Shown here: positions 1 to 11,382 of the stretch, one piece after another
Numbering within the stretch: position 1 is the first letter of the stretch
Layout: each line of letters starts with the position of its first letter
NCBI GenBank assembly: GCA_019022495.1
Contig: JAFEKR010000006.1
Coordinates: 496,001-560,000, forward strand
Length of the DNA: 64,000 nt
From: Epichloe hybrida
Taxonomy: Eukaryota; Ascomycota; Sordariomycetes; Hypocreales; Clavicipitaceae
Reading direction: 5' to 3'
The notes under the pieces: model-generated
Seen by the model: only the letters and a program-made list of their open reading frames with translations
Told to the model about the DNA's origin: nothing
Database searches by the model: none
Made by a program: the position numbers and the translations under genes

Positions 1-3000
1 GCATGGAGCCGTGTCACCATTTTAAACCTGGGTCCTGTATTTGACTTGCTCAAGATCTGGCACCCCTGGTCTAAGAGGTCTGCGCCCGAGCCGGCAAAGC
101 TGGGCATGAGAGTCAATAAGTCTGAAATTCGTGAGGGATGCCCGAGTTGATGTTGGGATGATAAACTCGTGCGCGCCAGGTCGTGCCGGCCCAGCAGATC
201 TTTGGAAATATCCTCATGATAATCATCCGGCATTCTTCATCTCCATGGTACTTGCTGTCAGTGGTTCAGATTGTAATGTTGTATCCGCCTGTCTTCGATT
301 AACCTGGCTTATCTCGGACGGGGACATTGCCTTTAGGTGGTCTGTAGAACGAATCTCAATCTCACTAGCAAAGTCTCAGACATTGAACAGGAACAAACTG
401 CGTCTCTCGGACGGATTAAAAAGCATGGAATAACCGGACCCGACCTGGTCACATGCTTTGAGCTGAAATATATTTGGCAGATGTTCCATGCATGCCAAGC
501 AAGACATTGCTTCTCCGACAGGTCGTGATTCTGGTAGGGAGAATGCGTTCGAGCGGACAAGCAGATGCAACCACCGCCAGAACCATTCTCAGCAGCACCG
601 ATGTGGGGGCGGTGATGGTTCAGTCCAAGTGCCTGGTTGATGGTGAGGTTAGCCCCTACCGGGATCTGACCGCTACGCGCGAGCCAGATGGGCGAGACTT
701 TGTGGTTTACCTAAAGTAAGGTGTATTAGTAGGTAGATAACACGACGTCCTAGGTGGCCGAAACTTATCGTAGGGCATCAGACTGCCATAGCGACGAAAG
801 GGAACGGGGACTTGACAGACCCTCGCGTTTGGGTCCATGTATTGCAGCCCAATGTAATTTTACTGGCAGTTAACTGTTGAAGTTATATTGGCATCCAGAC
901 CAGCTCGGCCCGGGGCGGCATGGAGAAGGCATGCTGGATGAATGAGAAATGGTGGATAGGTGAAACAAACTAGGGTACGGAGCAGTGTGAGCAGTGTGCG
1001 TCTGATAATAATAAGCACGCACCGAGTACGGGTTACCTACCCTACAGATTACGAAGCACTCGGTGTGGGGAGATGGCAGGTGCAGGAGGGGGGTTAAGTT
1101 GGCAGGAAGCACTGAAGCGGGCAAGCGGGCGTCGGGTGATAATGGACGGTGGGGCCTGGCCTCAGTGGGCCAATCAGGCCCAGCCGTCACAGCCATCACC
1201 AGACAACACGCCCGGCTCCCGTCTGGGTTTCAATATTCCATGTTCCCCCCCACCAGGTCCGTCGCAATTCGTCTTACCATGGCTTCCAGTCTCACGGCGC
1301 CTCGTCACGAAGCTTATTTTCCGTTGATTAATCAATCAACGCCTTTCCACCCACTGTCCGGGTTTTGATCTCTCTGTCCGCTTTCACTCCTCCGACTGTG
1401 ACTTTCAAACGTCTGATTATCCAGACTCTGAAAAAGCAGACTCCACCACTCGTCGGCTGGCTCCCCAGTTATCGACTGGTTATACCGTTTTGCTCCTGGT
1501 CAGCTGAGCACTTCGACTCTCGTCGTCAGCCAACAACAGATTTCACACAGTCTGCGCATCCTCCAACTTTCCCAGTGGCAATACCTGGGCATTATCTGGC
1601 GCTCAGCTCGCCCATGTCGATTGCCAAAGCAGCTTTCGTCTCTGATAAGACATCGCTCGGCCGCACCGTCTGGAACAAGAACTGTACCCAACAACCGAAC
1701 AACTTCTCGGCTCGTACAAAGCGTGCCTGGATCGTCGCTCGCAGTCCATCTAGTAGGCTTTTGCAACTGTCGCAACTGCCAAAAAACGGCACTGTTGCCA
1801 AGAGCAAGCGCCGATAATCGCACGGCCAGGGATTCAAGTTGAGATAGCCTCTGTCTCCTTCAATTCGGACGGACCTTGCGGCCAGCAAGCTCCTTGAGGC
1901 ATTGCCAATCGTCGCATTTTAACTCTTCTTGGCGTATTCATTCAAACGCACAAATTCTTGTGTGCAAACGATCCGTCGCCACCCTGCTCAAGCAAGACAT
2001 CTTGGCAAAGTCGTGTCGCCGCGTCCAACCCATCCCCGGATCTGCAGGTACTTGACCCATCCCGTCCAGCCAACCTTGTTTCCCAGTTGCTGCTGGTTTC
2101 TCTTTTTGTTCATGCAACCAGAGTGTACAAGGTACAAGCGCCTGCCTGGACTGGCCTGACACCAGCAAGTCAACCAGGGCCACGGTCATCAACACAGTGC
2201 GTCCGCATCCGCATCCGCACCCACCCTCGTGCCCGCCCGCCGCGACCGCCGTCTTCATCAGTCGAGTCCAGTCGAGTCCAGTCGAGTCCAGTCCATCTCA
2301 TCTTAAGCCCGTATCGCCGACTATCACGCAAGACCAGCTTTCCCCTTCGGTTCGATTTTCCATCGTCGTCGACTGCCCTGCAATCGCTGCTGATACGGGC
2401 ACAGCAGCTTCTCTCCTACCTCTGGTCCGGTTTCATCTCTTCCAGTCAAGGCCCGCAAGAACCAGCGCCAGCTTTTGTGTAGCACAGAGCAAGCGCCACT
2501 GCCCACCCCCAGCCGCCACGACCAAAATCGCATCCATCAACAGCAGCAACGACGTCATCAGCCAAAGCTCCGAGAGCCCGATCATCTCGCCGTGACTCGT
2601 CTCGGCTTTGAATTGACCGATTGAGCGCGACATTGTGTGAGATATCCCCAAGACGGACGACTTCACCATTTCTCGTTCTGCCCTCTTCCATGTCCTCGGT
2701 CGGCTCTTTCATCCCCCCCTAGGTCCAGTCTCGAAATTGTTCCCTCGGCCTTTGCCATTGCTCTGTCGTCACACAAATCATCACCGCCGCCGAAGCTCTT
2801 CAGCTCCCCGTACATTGCTGATCCAATCAGCCCCGGCAGGACCACTACGCAGTTAGGCGAAAGCCAGACCCCACCGATTGCCACGCGACTTTGAGACACT
2901 CACCACCGAAAACGTTGGCTACAGACACAGCATCGCATTTATTCATCCGTTCGCTCATAGCACCGCCAGATCCATCTCCCTCGCTTCCGCCGGTGCATCG

Positions 3001-3035
3001 TCGTCGACAGCTTCCGATAGTACATTCCCAGTGCG
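1..3035. other. Long non-coding stretch upstream of the PPZ phosphatase
   Basis: No open frame here resembles a protein family, and the short frames on both strands overlap one another without splice-linked continuation. From about 1.4 kb to 3.0 kb the + strand is pyrimidine-rich with many TCTTC/CTTTC tracts, as expected for a fungal promoter and long 5' leader of the phosphatase that starts at 3036. Leader introns cannot be placed from sequence alone. A 10-bp tandem repeat lies at 2261-2295. The first kilobase shows nothing recognisable. Confidence 0.5.
2261..2295 (+). repeat. 10-bp tandem repeat in the phosphatase leader
   Basis: Three exact copies of gtcgagtcca are followed by a partial fourth, about 740 bp before the phosphatase start codon. 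The period is close to one helical turn, like several other intergenic arrays in this window. Confidence 0.85.
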
Positions 3036-4794
3036 ATGGGTAATCAAGCCTCCAAAGATGGAGGAGGTTCCTCCTCGGGCAAGGGCTCCGGCTCCGATGG
3101 CTTGCAGGCATACCCTTCCATCAGCAGGTCTGACACCAAAGACTCTTCGCGATCCTTTCGCTCTTTCCGATCCAAAATTCCCGGGAGCAATAGCGGCAAG
3201 TCGCTGACCACCGACAGTCCCAGAAGCTCGGCATTACTGGCTAATGGCGAGTCCAACGGCGAGAAGACGCTTGACGCGGCCTCGGTTCGTTCTGGTCGCA
3301 GTGGCGGCTCCAGGCACAGTCGCAGCGAGACGCCGCATTTGAGGCACAACTCCACCGACCTGTCATCGACGACAGACCCGAGCATTTTTGAGGATCAGCC
3401 GCCGCCGTCCTCGCCAGTGCTTTCTGCTAGTGCCAAGGGCGCTGCTCACGACGTCGCGGCTGCACAGGCGTCTGGCGAGGTCGACCACGTATCTGATCAG
3501 CCACCGACGGCTTCGAATGCCAGCGCCACTGCACATATGCAGTCTCCCGGAACACCCATCCTCGTCAAACGGGACAGCATGATCAACAATGTTTCCCACT
3601 CTCCTGCAATGGACTCGGCCACAAAGGTCGATTCAAATGGCAACGTGGGCATGGCGGAAATCAAGGACATGGACCTTGACGACTACATCAAGCGGTTACT
3701 GGATGCCGGGTACGCCGGCAAAGTAACCAAGGGCGTGTGCCTCAAGAATGCCGAGATTGTCGCCATCTGCCAGCGGGTTCGAGAAGTGCTCCTCTCTCAG
3801 CCGGCCCTGCTGGAACTAGACGCACCGGTCAAAATTGTGGGAGACGTACACGGTCAATACACGGATCTCATCCGTATGTTTGAGATGTGCGGGTTCCCCC
3901 CAATGGCCAATTACCTCTTTCTAGGGGACTACGTCGACCGAGGCAAGCAATCGCTCGAGACCATCCTACTTCTGTTGTGTTACAAGCTCAAGTTCCCCGA
4001 AAACTTCTTTCTTCTCCGTGGCAATCACGAATGCGCAAATGTGACCCGAGTCTACGGTTTCTACGACGAATGCAAGCGAAGGTGCAATGTCAAGATTTGG
4101 AAGACTTTTATCGACTGCTTCAATACGTTGCCCATTGCTGCCATTGTAGCAGGCAAGATATTCTGCGTACACGGTGGTCTTTCGCCTGCTCTGAGCCACA
4201 TGGATGACATTCGAGACATTGCTCGACCGACAGACGTCCCCGACTATGGTTTGCTGAATGACTTATTATGGGCAGATCCTGCGGACATGGAACAGGATTG
4301 GGAAGCGAATGAGAGAGGCGTCAGTTACTGTTTCGGTAAACGCGTTATCACCGAGTTTCTTGCGGTACACGACTTTGACCTCATCTGTCGAGCACATATG
4401 GTGGTCGAGGATGGCTATGAATTCTTCAACGACAGGGTCTTGGTCACTGTCTTCAGCGCGCCAAATGTTTGTGTTCCCAAACCCCAACTCGAAAGTATGT
4501 TGTCACCCAAGGAGAAACTGACCGTGTTGCACACACAGTATTGCGGCGAATTCGACAATTGGGGCGCCGTCATGTCCGTCTCGTCGGAACTTTTGTGTAG
4601 TTTCGAGCTGTTGAAACCGCTGGATTCCAGTGCTCTGAAGAGTCACATTAAAAAGGGTCGCAACAAGCGACAACAAATGCTCAACAGTCCCGTAAGCCTC
4701 TTTTGCGTGACACACACTCTCGACTCAATTCGGATGGCTTCGTACTGACCAATCTTCACAGCCGGCGAGCGTACAGCCTCAGAGCGTACCTTAG
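3036..4794 (+). CDS. PPZ-type serine/threonine protein phosphatase (PP1-like catalytic domain)
   Basis: Three exons (3036-4466, 4539-4691, 4762-4794) give 538 residues. The N-terminus MGNQASK carries Gly2, as in the N-myristoylated Ppz/Pzl family, followed by about 200 Ser-rich low-complexity residues. The catalytic domain starts near residue 215 and holds the metallophosphatase motifs GDVHGQY (about 269), GDYVDRG (about 297) and RGNHE (about 328), then SAPN-YCGEFDN split by intron 1. In fungi this family acts in salt, pH and cell-integrity homeostasis (S. cerevisiae Ppz1, S. pombe Pzh1, Neurospora pzl-1). Intron 1 (4467-4538, 72 bp) is phase 0 and stop-free, so retention would insert 24 residues in the catalytic core. 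Intron 2 (4692-4761) leads to a ten-residue last exon ending in TAG. Family assignment is firm; the role is inferred from the family. Confidence 0.93.
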
Positions 4795-5728
4795 ACGCCG
4801 ACCCTTTCTTCCCCGAAAAGGCTGTGCCATCGATGCATTTTCGGTGCACATGCGGAAGAAGGAAAAGCGTCGATCACCAGATTTGCTGCTTTTACCAATC
4901 AAGAAGGCTCGAGCTGGGATTGGAAGTCGATGCACTCTTGAATTGACACTGATCTGCCAATGATCCAGCTTGTCTCATGAGTCACGAACCACGCAACCTA
5001 TCATTATCTTTCATGGAGTGATATACGTATACGGGTTGACGTTTTTTTTAATGGTGTTTTTTTTTAGCATTTTTGCTGCTCTGGAATCTGGATTGATCCA
5101 AGAAGGGCGTGTCCTGGTTGAGAAATCGCTGTGTTCTAATGACGAACAGGCCGGGTCAATTCTTTCTCAGGATGGGAATTGTTTGGGGCCAGTGGTTAGC
5201 TTGGGGTTTTCTGGGAAGGATGATCTGGGAACTAGACACGTTGTTTGCCTACACTACTGGGGTTGTGGAAGAATCAGAGGCCGAGTCGCCTTGGGATTTC
5301 CCAGTTGTACGAGGCCTCTGGGTCTGCGCCATCTTTGTCGCCTTGTCCACAAGATTTGGTTCGGCATTGACTGCATTACAAGAAGAGATGGAAAACGCGA
5401 TGTTTGGCTCTCTACGCAAGAGGGGTCCTTCGCACCGGCGGCGTTTGGAGTATTTAGTTCAGGCGTCTTCTTTTCTGGTATCTGGGGCCTCGAAGTCCCA
5501 AATTGCCTCGACGTTTAAAGGAGACTTTTCTTCTTCTTTTCTTTCTTCACCGGGGATTGACCGCAAGGCGATGAATGTATATGATGGATGAGTTTGAGTC
5601 GGGTGCATTGACCGCCTGCCCGACTCGTGGCTAGCCATGCGGCAGAAAACATGTAGGTCCCTATTTTGAGGCACCACCCCCAGCTTCCCCCCCAATGCCT
5701 CAGTGATGACACCAGCGTCCAAGCCATC
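4795..5728. other. Intergenic: phosphatase 3' end and promoter of the next gene
   Basis: This stretch of 934 bp lies between two + strand genes. Two overlapping open frames (4970-5518 and 5109-5591) have no conserved features and read through T-rich tracts at 5041-5068, as expected of a long 3' UTR. No RNA gene or repeat was seen. Confidence 0.5.
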
Positions 5729-6910
5729 ATGAATGTGCAGTCCCTGCGCTCGGCATGCTCTCGGGCAACAAGGCAAGATGTTCAAAAGACGGGAATCGCC
5801 TTGAAAAACTACTTTCGCGAACTTTCCACCTCCCAATCGCTCGCTGAAGACAACGCTGCACCACCCAGCCCGGACTCCAAACCATCCGTCCGCCAACGAT
5901 CAAGGGCTGCCACGAGCGAGATCAGTTCTTTTGTGAGAAAACTTGGCAGCAGCCCGGCGACGCTCCAGCCGTCGTCTGCGTCCGGTATCCAGTCAGAATC
6001 AACCTCGCAACCAAAAGTCATCGATGTCCGGAGTCTCCCACGAGGCTTGGGCACGCGCGGCCGTGGCACCTTTGGAGGACGAGGACAAGGCCAAGCTCAG
6101 ACCGGCGCAGGCACCCGAAACCAAGGTCACCCCCCCCGAGCGCAGTCACCCGCCCCTGCGAGCAGGTTTTCCCGTCCCGGGGGCGCAAACGCCGCAAGGG
6201 GATCAAGCGTCCGAGGCGGACGAGGGCGCGGCGGCGGCGGCGGCGGTCGCGCAGCAGCCACCAAGGGACGTCGCTCGAACAAGGACGACGCCGACAAGGA
6301 CGGCAAGACGTTGGGCAAGCGACAGGATCCGTTTGAAGTCATGGACCCGTACGAAGAGCAGTTCGACAAGGACATGCGGTTCGGCACCAAGACGGCGTAC
6401 GCCACGCCCTCGTTGACTCTCGACTCCCTCGCGGCGTTTGCGCCCGCCGTGCCGACGAGCGAGGCCGGCAGGAAGGCGACCGTCCTGGAGAACCTGAGCG
6501 CGCTGGGCACCGCTGACCCCGTCGGCGTGCCGCAGGACTTGCAGCCTGCTAGCTACGCTGCGGATCTGGAGGCCCATGGGGTGCGCTTCTTCGCCGACAG
6601 CAAGGCCGGCGACGTGGCGGAGAGGTACCTGCGGCGGAAGGAGGACGAGGCCGGCGAGAAGAAGGATGGTGCGCTTGCGCTTGTCTCGGGGGCCGAGGAG
6701 TCGGTCCGCAAGGTGATTTTCGAACAGGCCGTCATGGGGGAGCACGAGAGGATGACGTTTTCGACGGACCCGGCCGGGGTCTCGCGGGCATGGCATTTGC
6801 GGGCCGAGACGTGGAAGAAGAGCGACCTGGACAAGTTTGAGAACAAGCTGACTTCTTTGCTGGGCGGCACCAAGATTGCCAGGGGGAATGAGAATGCAAA
6901 GGGGCGCTGA
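5729..6910 (+). CDS. Putative mitochondrial protein with RGG-rich linker (possibly mitoribosomal mS46/Rsm28-like)
   Basis: Single exon, 393 residues from ATG 5729. An in-frame upstream ATG at 5666 would add 21 unconvincing residues. The chosen start gives an Arg/Ser/Thr-rich, acid-poor N-terminus (MNVQSLRSACSRATRQ) typical of a mitochondrial presequence. Residues about 110-190 are Gly/Arg/Ala-rich with RG and RGG repeats. The C-terminal half is better ordered, beginning near DPFEVMDPYEEQFDKDMRF and ending with a charged helix. Length and architecture suggest the fungal small-subunit mitoribosomal protein mS46 (Rsm28), but I cannot confirm this. It is convergent with the recycling-factor gene on the other strand. 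Confidence 0.75.
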   Translation: MNVQSLRSACSRATRQDVQKTGIALKNYFRELSTSQSLAEDNAAPPSPDSKPSVRQRSRAATSEISSFVRKLGSSPATLQPSSASGIQSESTSQPKVIDVRSLPRGLGTRGRGTFGGRGQGQAQTGAGTRNQGHPPRAQSPAPASRFSRPGGANAARGSSVRGGRGRGGGGGGRAAATKGRRSNKDDADKDGKTLGKRQDPFEVMDPYEEQFDKDMRFGTKTAYATPSLTLDSLAAFAPAVPTSEAGRKATVLENLSALGTADPVGVPQDLQPASYAADLEAHGVRFFADSKAGDVAERYLRRKEDEAGEKKDGALALVSGAEESVRKVIFEQAVMGEHERMTFSTDPAGVSRAWHLRAETWKKSDLDKFENKLTSLLGGTKIARGNENAKGR

Positions 6911-7303
6911 AAAGAGCAAGGGAAGGCTGCTGAGGCGTAGTGTGTGTGTGTGTTGTGGGTTTTGTACAAGGTGTATTGTAGCAGCAACGGCAATTCATAG
7001 CTTCCCCTTTGCCACTTGCGAAAAAAAAAAAAGTCGGCCATTGCTCCTCCGATGGGTTGGATGCCGTCGTCTAAACATGGATGGGGCTGGTTGGTTGCTT
7101 TGGTCTTGGATCCTGACGTCTTGACAAACCCCCCATGCACGGCCCCCGTCAACGAAGAAGATGATTGATTTTTGCCATCATGAGTGCGATGAGCGTTGAT
7201 TCCAATTCCCACAACAACTAACATCTAATGGTGCAACGTTTTATATACAGCCCCGTCCGTCCCGCATTCGCTTCAACAATGCGGCAAGGGGGCGAACCAA
7301 CTC
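6911..7303. other. Convergent intergenic region
   Basis: These 393 bp lie between the 3' ends of two convergent genes. They hold a short GT repeat near 6940-6953 and an A12 run at about 7021-7032. No gene was seen; both 3' UTRs and polyadenylation signals are expected here. Confidence 0.5.
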
Positions 7304-8171
7304 TCACCTCCTCTCCAGCATCTTGATAGTCTGCGCCTCCTCGGCATCAATCTCCCTCATCTTCCCGTCCTGCACCTTCTGCAGCTCCCTCTCCGCCCTC
7401 TTGACCGCGTCCTTGAGCACGGTGCCGTCCCTGGCCCACCCCTTGAGCACCTTGTCATGCCTGGACCTCGCCTGCCGGACTTGATCCCTCCACCCCTGCG
7501 CCGCGTCCTTGACCCTCCTGACGAGCTCCTCCTTGCGCTCGGGCTCGACCCTCATCAGGAGCTCCAGGTCGTTGTCCTCGCTGCGCTGCGGCTGCTGGTT
7601 GAACTCCCTGCTGGCCTGGACGGCCGACATGATGGGCTTGATGTACGCCCTCTCGTTGACGAGGAGCGAGATTGCGCGCCCCGAGCGGGGCACCACCTGC
7701 GCGAGCTCGCCGAGGGGAAACGTCTCGGGGGTGCCGTCGGCCGACTTGACGGGGATGGGGAGCGCGCCGAGGCTGGACGGGTTGAAGCGCCCGCCGTGGA
7801 GGATCGTCTGTAGCTGCGCCTTGAAGTGCGTGTCTTGCGGGGCGAAGGCGGCGAGGAGGGAGGTGAAGTCGAGGGGGTCGAGGGGGTTGGGCGATGATGG
7901 GGTCTGGGACACCGTCGCCGTCGGCGGTGAGGGTGAGTTGGCGGCCGGTGCGATCTTGCGCTTCTTGAGGGTCGGGGGCGAGACGTGGAAGCGTCGCGCG
8001 GGTTGTCGTTGTCGTTGTTGTTGTCGTTGTTGTAAGAGGAGTGGTCTGAGGAAGTCGGGTTGACTTAGTTGAGGGTTTAGAGTGAGTGGAAAGAGGAGCT
8101 CAAGCTTACGCTTCGATGGAGGTGGCGAGACGGAGAGCTCGGTGGAGCACGCTGGAGGTGGTGAGCGCCAT
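7304..8171 (-). CDS. RRF1: Mitochondrial ribosome recycling factor
   Basis: Two exons on the minus strand (8171-8110 and 8045-7304) encode 267 residues. Exon 1 carries MALTTSSVLHRALRLATSIE, an Arg-containing, acid-poor presequence. The 64-bp intron (8109-8046) has donor GTAAGC and joins phase 2 correctly, although exon 2 is also open upstream of the acceptor. After a Gln-rich tract (CAA/CGA repeats) comes the RRF domain: a middle region with LGELAQVVPRSGRAISLLV and two long charged helices ending in EEAQTIKMLERR. RRF works with mitochondrial EF-G2 to split post-termination ribosomes. Domain II carries a longer insert than bacterial RRF, usual for fungal mitochondrial forms. Confidence 0.85.
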
Positions 8172-8410
8172 GGCTGGGAATGTAGTTGGTGTGGTTGTGA
8201 GCTGGAGGAAGGAAGCTTGGTTGGGGGGCTGGTGGTGGGTTGGTGATGGGTTGGTGATGGGTTTTTGGCGATAAGATAAGATGGTGCTTGCCGCGACCGG
8301 GGCTGCGAGGTGATAACCAAGGGATTTAAAAGGAAAGAGCCAACAAGACTCTCTTGCCTTTTGGGCTTGTTGAAAAATCGCTCCATTTTGACATTGTTAT
8401 TGAGGATAAT

Positions 8411-8450
8411 CTGGGACAATCTGGGACAATCTGGGACAATCTGGGACAGG
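8411..8450 (+). repeat. 10-bp tandem repeat upstream of the recycling factor
   Basis: Four copies of ctgggacaat (the last differs in its final two bases) lie about 240 bp upstream of the minus-strand recycling-factor start, within its likely promoter. Confidence 0.85.
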
Positions 8451-8697
8451 GTGGAAGGGGTTGGGACGAGGAACTGTTTGCAGGTGTCTAAAAGGGCGTT
8501 GTTGACTATGTCTCAATTAATACAGCTACAAAAATTCATGCTTGCTTTCCACGTGTGTTGAGCAGATCGCGCAGGAATTCGACAAGGAAACACCAAAACA
8601 TTATATGATATATCACGACACTCAATTACCACCAACCCCCGAACATCATCACGGGATGGCAAAATCACGGGATGGCAAAAAATAAATGTCGCTTCAT

Positions 8698-8784
8698 GTC
8701 CGTACTAGGGATCGAACCTAGGACCTTCCGCGGATCGATAAGTCAACATGTAAAGCGGACGCACTACCACTATGCTATACGGAC
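8698..8784 (-). tRNA. tRNA-Val (anticodon UAC) with a 16-nt intron
   Basis: Read on the minus strand, the 7-bp acceptor stem GTCCGTA/TACGGAC, D arm (GCAT/GTGC), anticodon stem TCCGC/GCGGA and T arm CTAGG-TTCGATC-CCTAG all pair. The anticodon loop is TT-TAC-A followed by 16 extra bases (8748-8733) and C38, so an intron starts after position 37, the canonical eukaryotic site. The anticodon at 8752-8750 is UAC (Val, GUA codons). The mature length would be 71 nt before CCA addition. A T6 run just downstream (about 8683-8678) fits a Pol III terminator. A tRNA covariance model has not been run. Confidence 0.85.
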
Positions 8785-9582
8785 GTTGGCGAAAGCAGAT
8801 TTCTTATTGATATTCATACTGCTTTATTCTGGAGACGGGGCGGTGGCAGAGTACTCCAAATACATATTGCCATTGCACATGCCGTGGCACTACAACAGAT
8901 TGACTGCTCACTTGGTTGCTCCATCAGGAGAAGGAACTGTGGGGGAACATCTTTGGCAATCGAGGTCGGTGAGGCAGAAAGGTATCAAGAAGTCAAATCT
9001 GGCTCAATTTCTTTCTGGATGGACCTTCAAACAGGGGAGAGCATCATCAAACCACCTGAAGGTCTGGAAACCAAGTTGTCGTCCCAGCATAGGATGCTCA
9101 GTACAATGAATGGTCTATGGAGTCGAACGATTGAACCTCCCAGGTATTCATCGACATGGACTCTCGAGGCCGGAGACTCCTGCCATATCAGCAGACATGT
9201 TTGCACATGCAAGTTCAATGTTACGTCTGGGTGAGGCGTCGTGCGATGACCAGATGGTTCCGGCCCTGAGCCAGGGTCATTATTCCCACTGGAGGCCAGC
9301 TGGAGTTATTGGGTACTGCATGGTGATGGTTTCTTTGCTATAAAAGGGAAGGAAGCCAGCCATGAGCCAGCCGGCTGTTGCGTTACAGCTGTTACAGCTG
9401 GCAGACACACGTCGTACATATGATCTGGTACCATCTCATGACCTTGCTGCCCAATGTTGGGCGACTTTCAAGATGATACCAGACGTCTTGTACGTCCCTG
9501 TCAGTGGTTCCCGCGCTACCCAGCTAATCAATCACCTGATGAGCTACCCCTACCCTTGTTCCCCTATTCCAACACCCCTCTC
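8785..9582. other. Intergenic between the tRNA and SSADH 3' end
   Basis: About 800 bp. A + strand frame from about 8884 to 9234 is open but has no ATG at its 5' end and no recognisable domain. Nothing else was seen. Confidence 0.4.
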
Positions 9583-11382
9583 CTAGCCCTGGAGAGGCTG
9601 GCCCATTCCACCATAGGTAATCATCTTGGTTACCTGGTACTCGCCAATACCATACTTGGACCCCTCTCGTCCGAAACCGCTCTCCTTGACACCACCAAAC
9701 GGAGCCGCCGGGTCAGAGATGATGCCCGTGTTGACGCCGACCATGCCAACTTCCAGCGCCTCGGCCACTCGGTGCACCCGTTGCAGGTCTCGGGAGAAGA
9801 AGTAGCCCGCAAGACCGACCTCGACCTTGTTCGCCAATTCGACAACCTCGGCTTCGGTCTTGAAAGGGAAGATACCAGCCACGGGGCCGAAAGTCTCTTC
9901 CGTGGCCATGGCCATGTCGGGAGTCATGTCGCGGATGACGGTGGGTTGGAAGAAGTTTGCACCCAGATCGGGCATCTTGTTTCCGCCGGCGACAATCTTG
10001 CCGCCCTTGGATTGGGCATCCTTGATGTGAGCCTCGACCTTGGTGACGGCGCGGTCGTGGATCAAAGGCCCGTGCGTGGTTTCCTCGTCGAATCCGTTGC
10101 CGACCTTGAAAGCCTTGACCTTTTCCGTGAACTTTGTGACAAACTCGTCGTAGATGCTTTCCTGGACGTAGAGGCGGTTCGCGCACACGCAGGTCTGACC
10201 TGTGCTGCGGAATTTGGAGGCGATGGCACCGGCGATGGCGGTGTCCAAGTCGGCGTCGTCAAAGACAATAAACGGCGCGTTGCCACCGAGCTCCATGGAC
10301 AGCTTCTTGAGGGTACCGGATGACTGCTTCATGAGAAGCTTGCCGACGCCGGTGGAGCCGGTGAAAGACACCTTCTTTACAGTGGGATCGGTGGTGAGCA
10401 CCTCGCCAATCTCGGGAGTATTCTCGAGCGTGGTCACGACGTTGACGACGCCCTTAGGAATACCCGCTCGGTGGCCGAGCTCCGCGACAGCCAGAGCAGT
10501 GTAAGGCGTTTCGCTGGGGACCTTACACACGACGGTGCAGCCGGCGGCCAGCGCAGGGGCGATTTTTCGGGTAATCATGGCAGCAGGGAAGTTCCATCTT
10601 GCACATCGTCAGCCGGTCAGTTCATCAAAGGAGGTAGGTACATTGAGTCACGACCTACGGGGTGATCAGCCCGCACACGCCAACGGGTTCCTTGATCGTC
10701 CACACGCGGTTCCCAGGCACAGTAGCGGGGATGGTGTCGCCATAGGTCCGGGGAGCTTCCTCGCTAAACCACTCAAAGAAGTTGGCAGCATAGGCAGCTT
10801 CACCCTTGGCCTCGGCAACGGGCTTGCCATTCTCCCAAGTGATGAGCTTGGCAATGTCGTCGGCATTTTCCACCATCAGGTCGTACCACTTACGCAGCAG
10901 CTTGGCACGCTCACGCCCGGTAAGGCCTCGAAAGGCGGGGAAGGCATCGGCAGCAGCCTTGATGGCCAGCTTGGTATCTTCGGCGTCGCATTCGGCTACT
11001 GTCCCGATCGGGGTACCGGTAGAGGGGTCTGGCCCATGATCAGACGCCAGGTTTGTTGCAGAATGCGATTGCGGGCAAGTCTGTAGACGTACCGTCGACC
11101 TTGAAGGTGTTTCCCGACTTGGCCGCTCTCCATTCGCCGTTGATATAAGCAACATCCTGCTTCAGCAGCGACGGATCTTTCAACTATGGGCCGGGGTCAG
11201 AAGAAATGCCAAAGACAGGAGCCACCCGACCAGCCAGTCCTCACTGTCTGACTGTCTGCCAGAGCAAATGCAAATCGTACCTGGGGAGGCATTGTGGAGG
11301 CGTATCGAGAAAGAATCAAGGAGATGGTGGGAGAAAAGCGCAGCTTAGACGTCGGAGCTGTCAGTCTCTGCCACAGCGCCAT
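9583..11382 (-). CDS. Succinate-semialdehyde dehydrogenase (NAD(P)+), GABA shunt
   Basis: Minus-strand exons 11382-11281, 11183-11093, 11028-10659 and 10597-9583, with introns 11280-11184, 11092-11029 and 10658-10598; all phases join. The ATG at 11382 gives 525 residues with a presequence-like N-terminus (MALWQRLTAPTSKLRF). A second in-frame ATG at 11292 (MPPQ) gives 495 residues, the usual cytosolic length. It matches GabD/Uga2-type enzymes: GVCGLITPWNFPAAMITRK, the general-base Glu in MELGGNAPFIVFDDADLD, the catalytic Cys in STGQTCVCANRLYVQ, and a C-terminus GREGSKYGIGEYQ. It oxidises succinic semialdehyde to succinate, completing GABA catabolism. Family certain; which start is used is not. 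Confidence 0.95.

Noticed and set aside
4970..5591. Two overlapping open frames after the phosphatase
   Set aside because: Low-complexity, T-rich start and no conserved motif; better explained as a 3' UTR.
8405..8455. CRISPR-like array
   Set aside because: Short head-to-tail repeats without spacers in a eukaryotic genome; simple minisatellite. The same holds for the other arrays in the window.
8884..9234. 117-codon + strand frame next to the tRNA
   Set aside because: No ATG at its 5' end, no splice-linked exon and no recognised domain.
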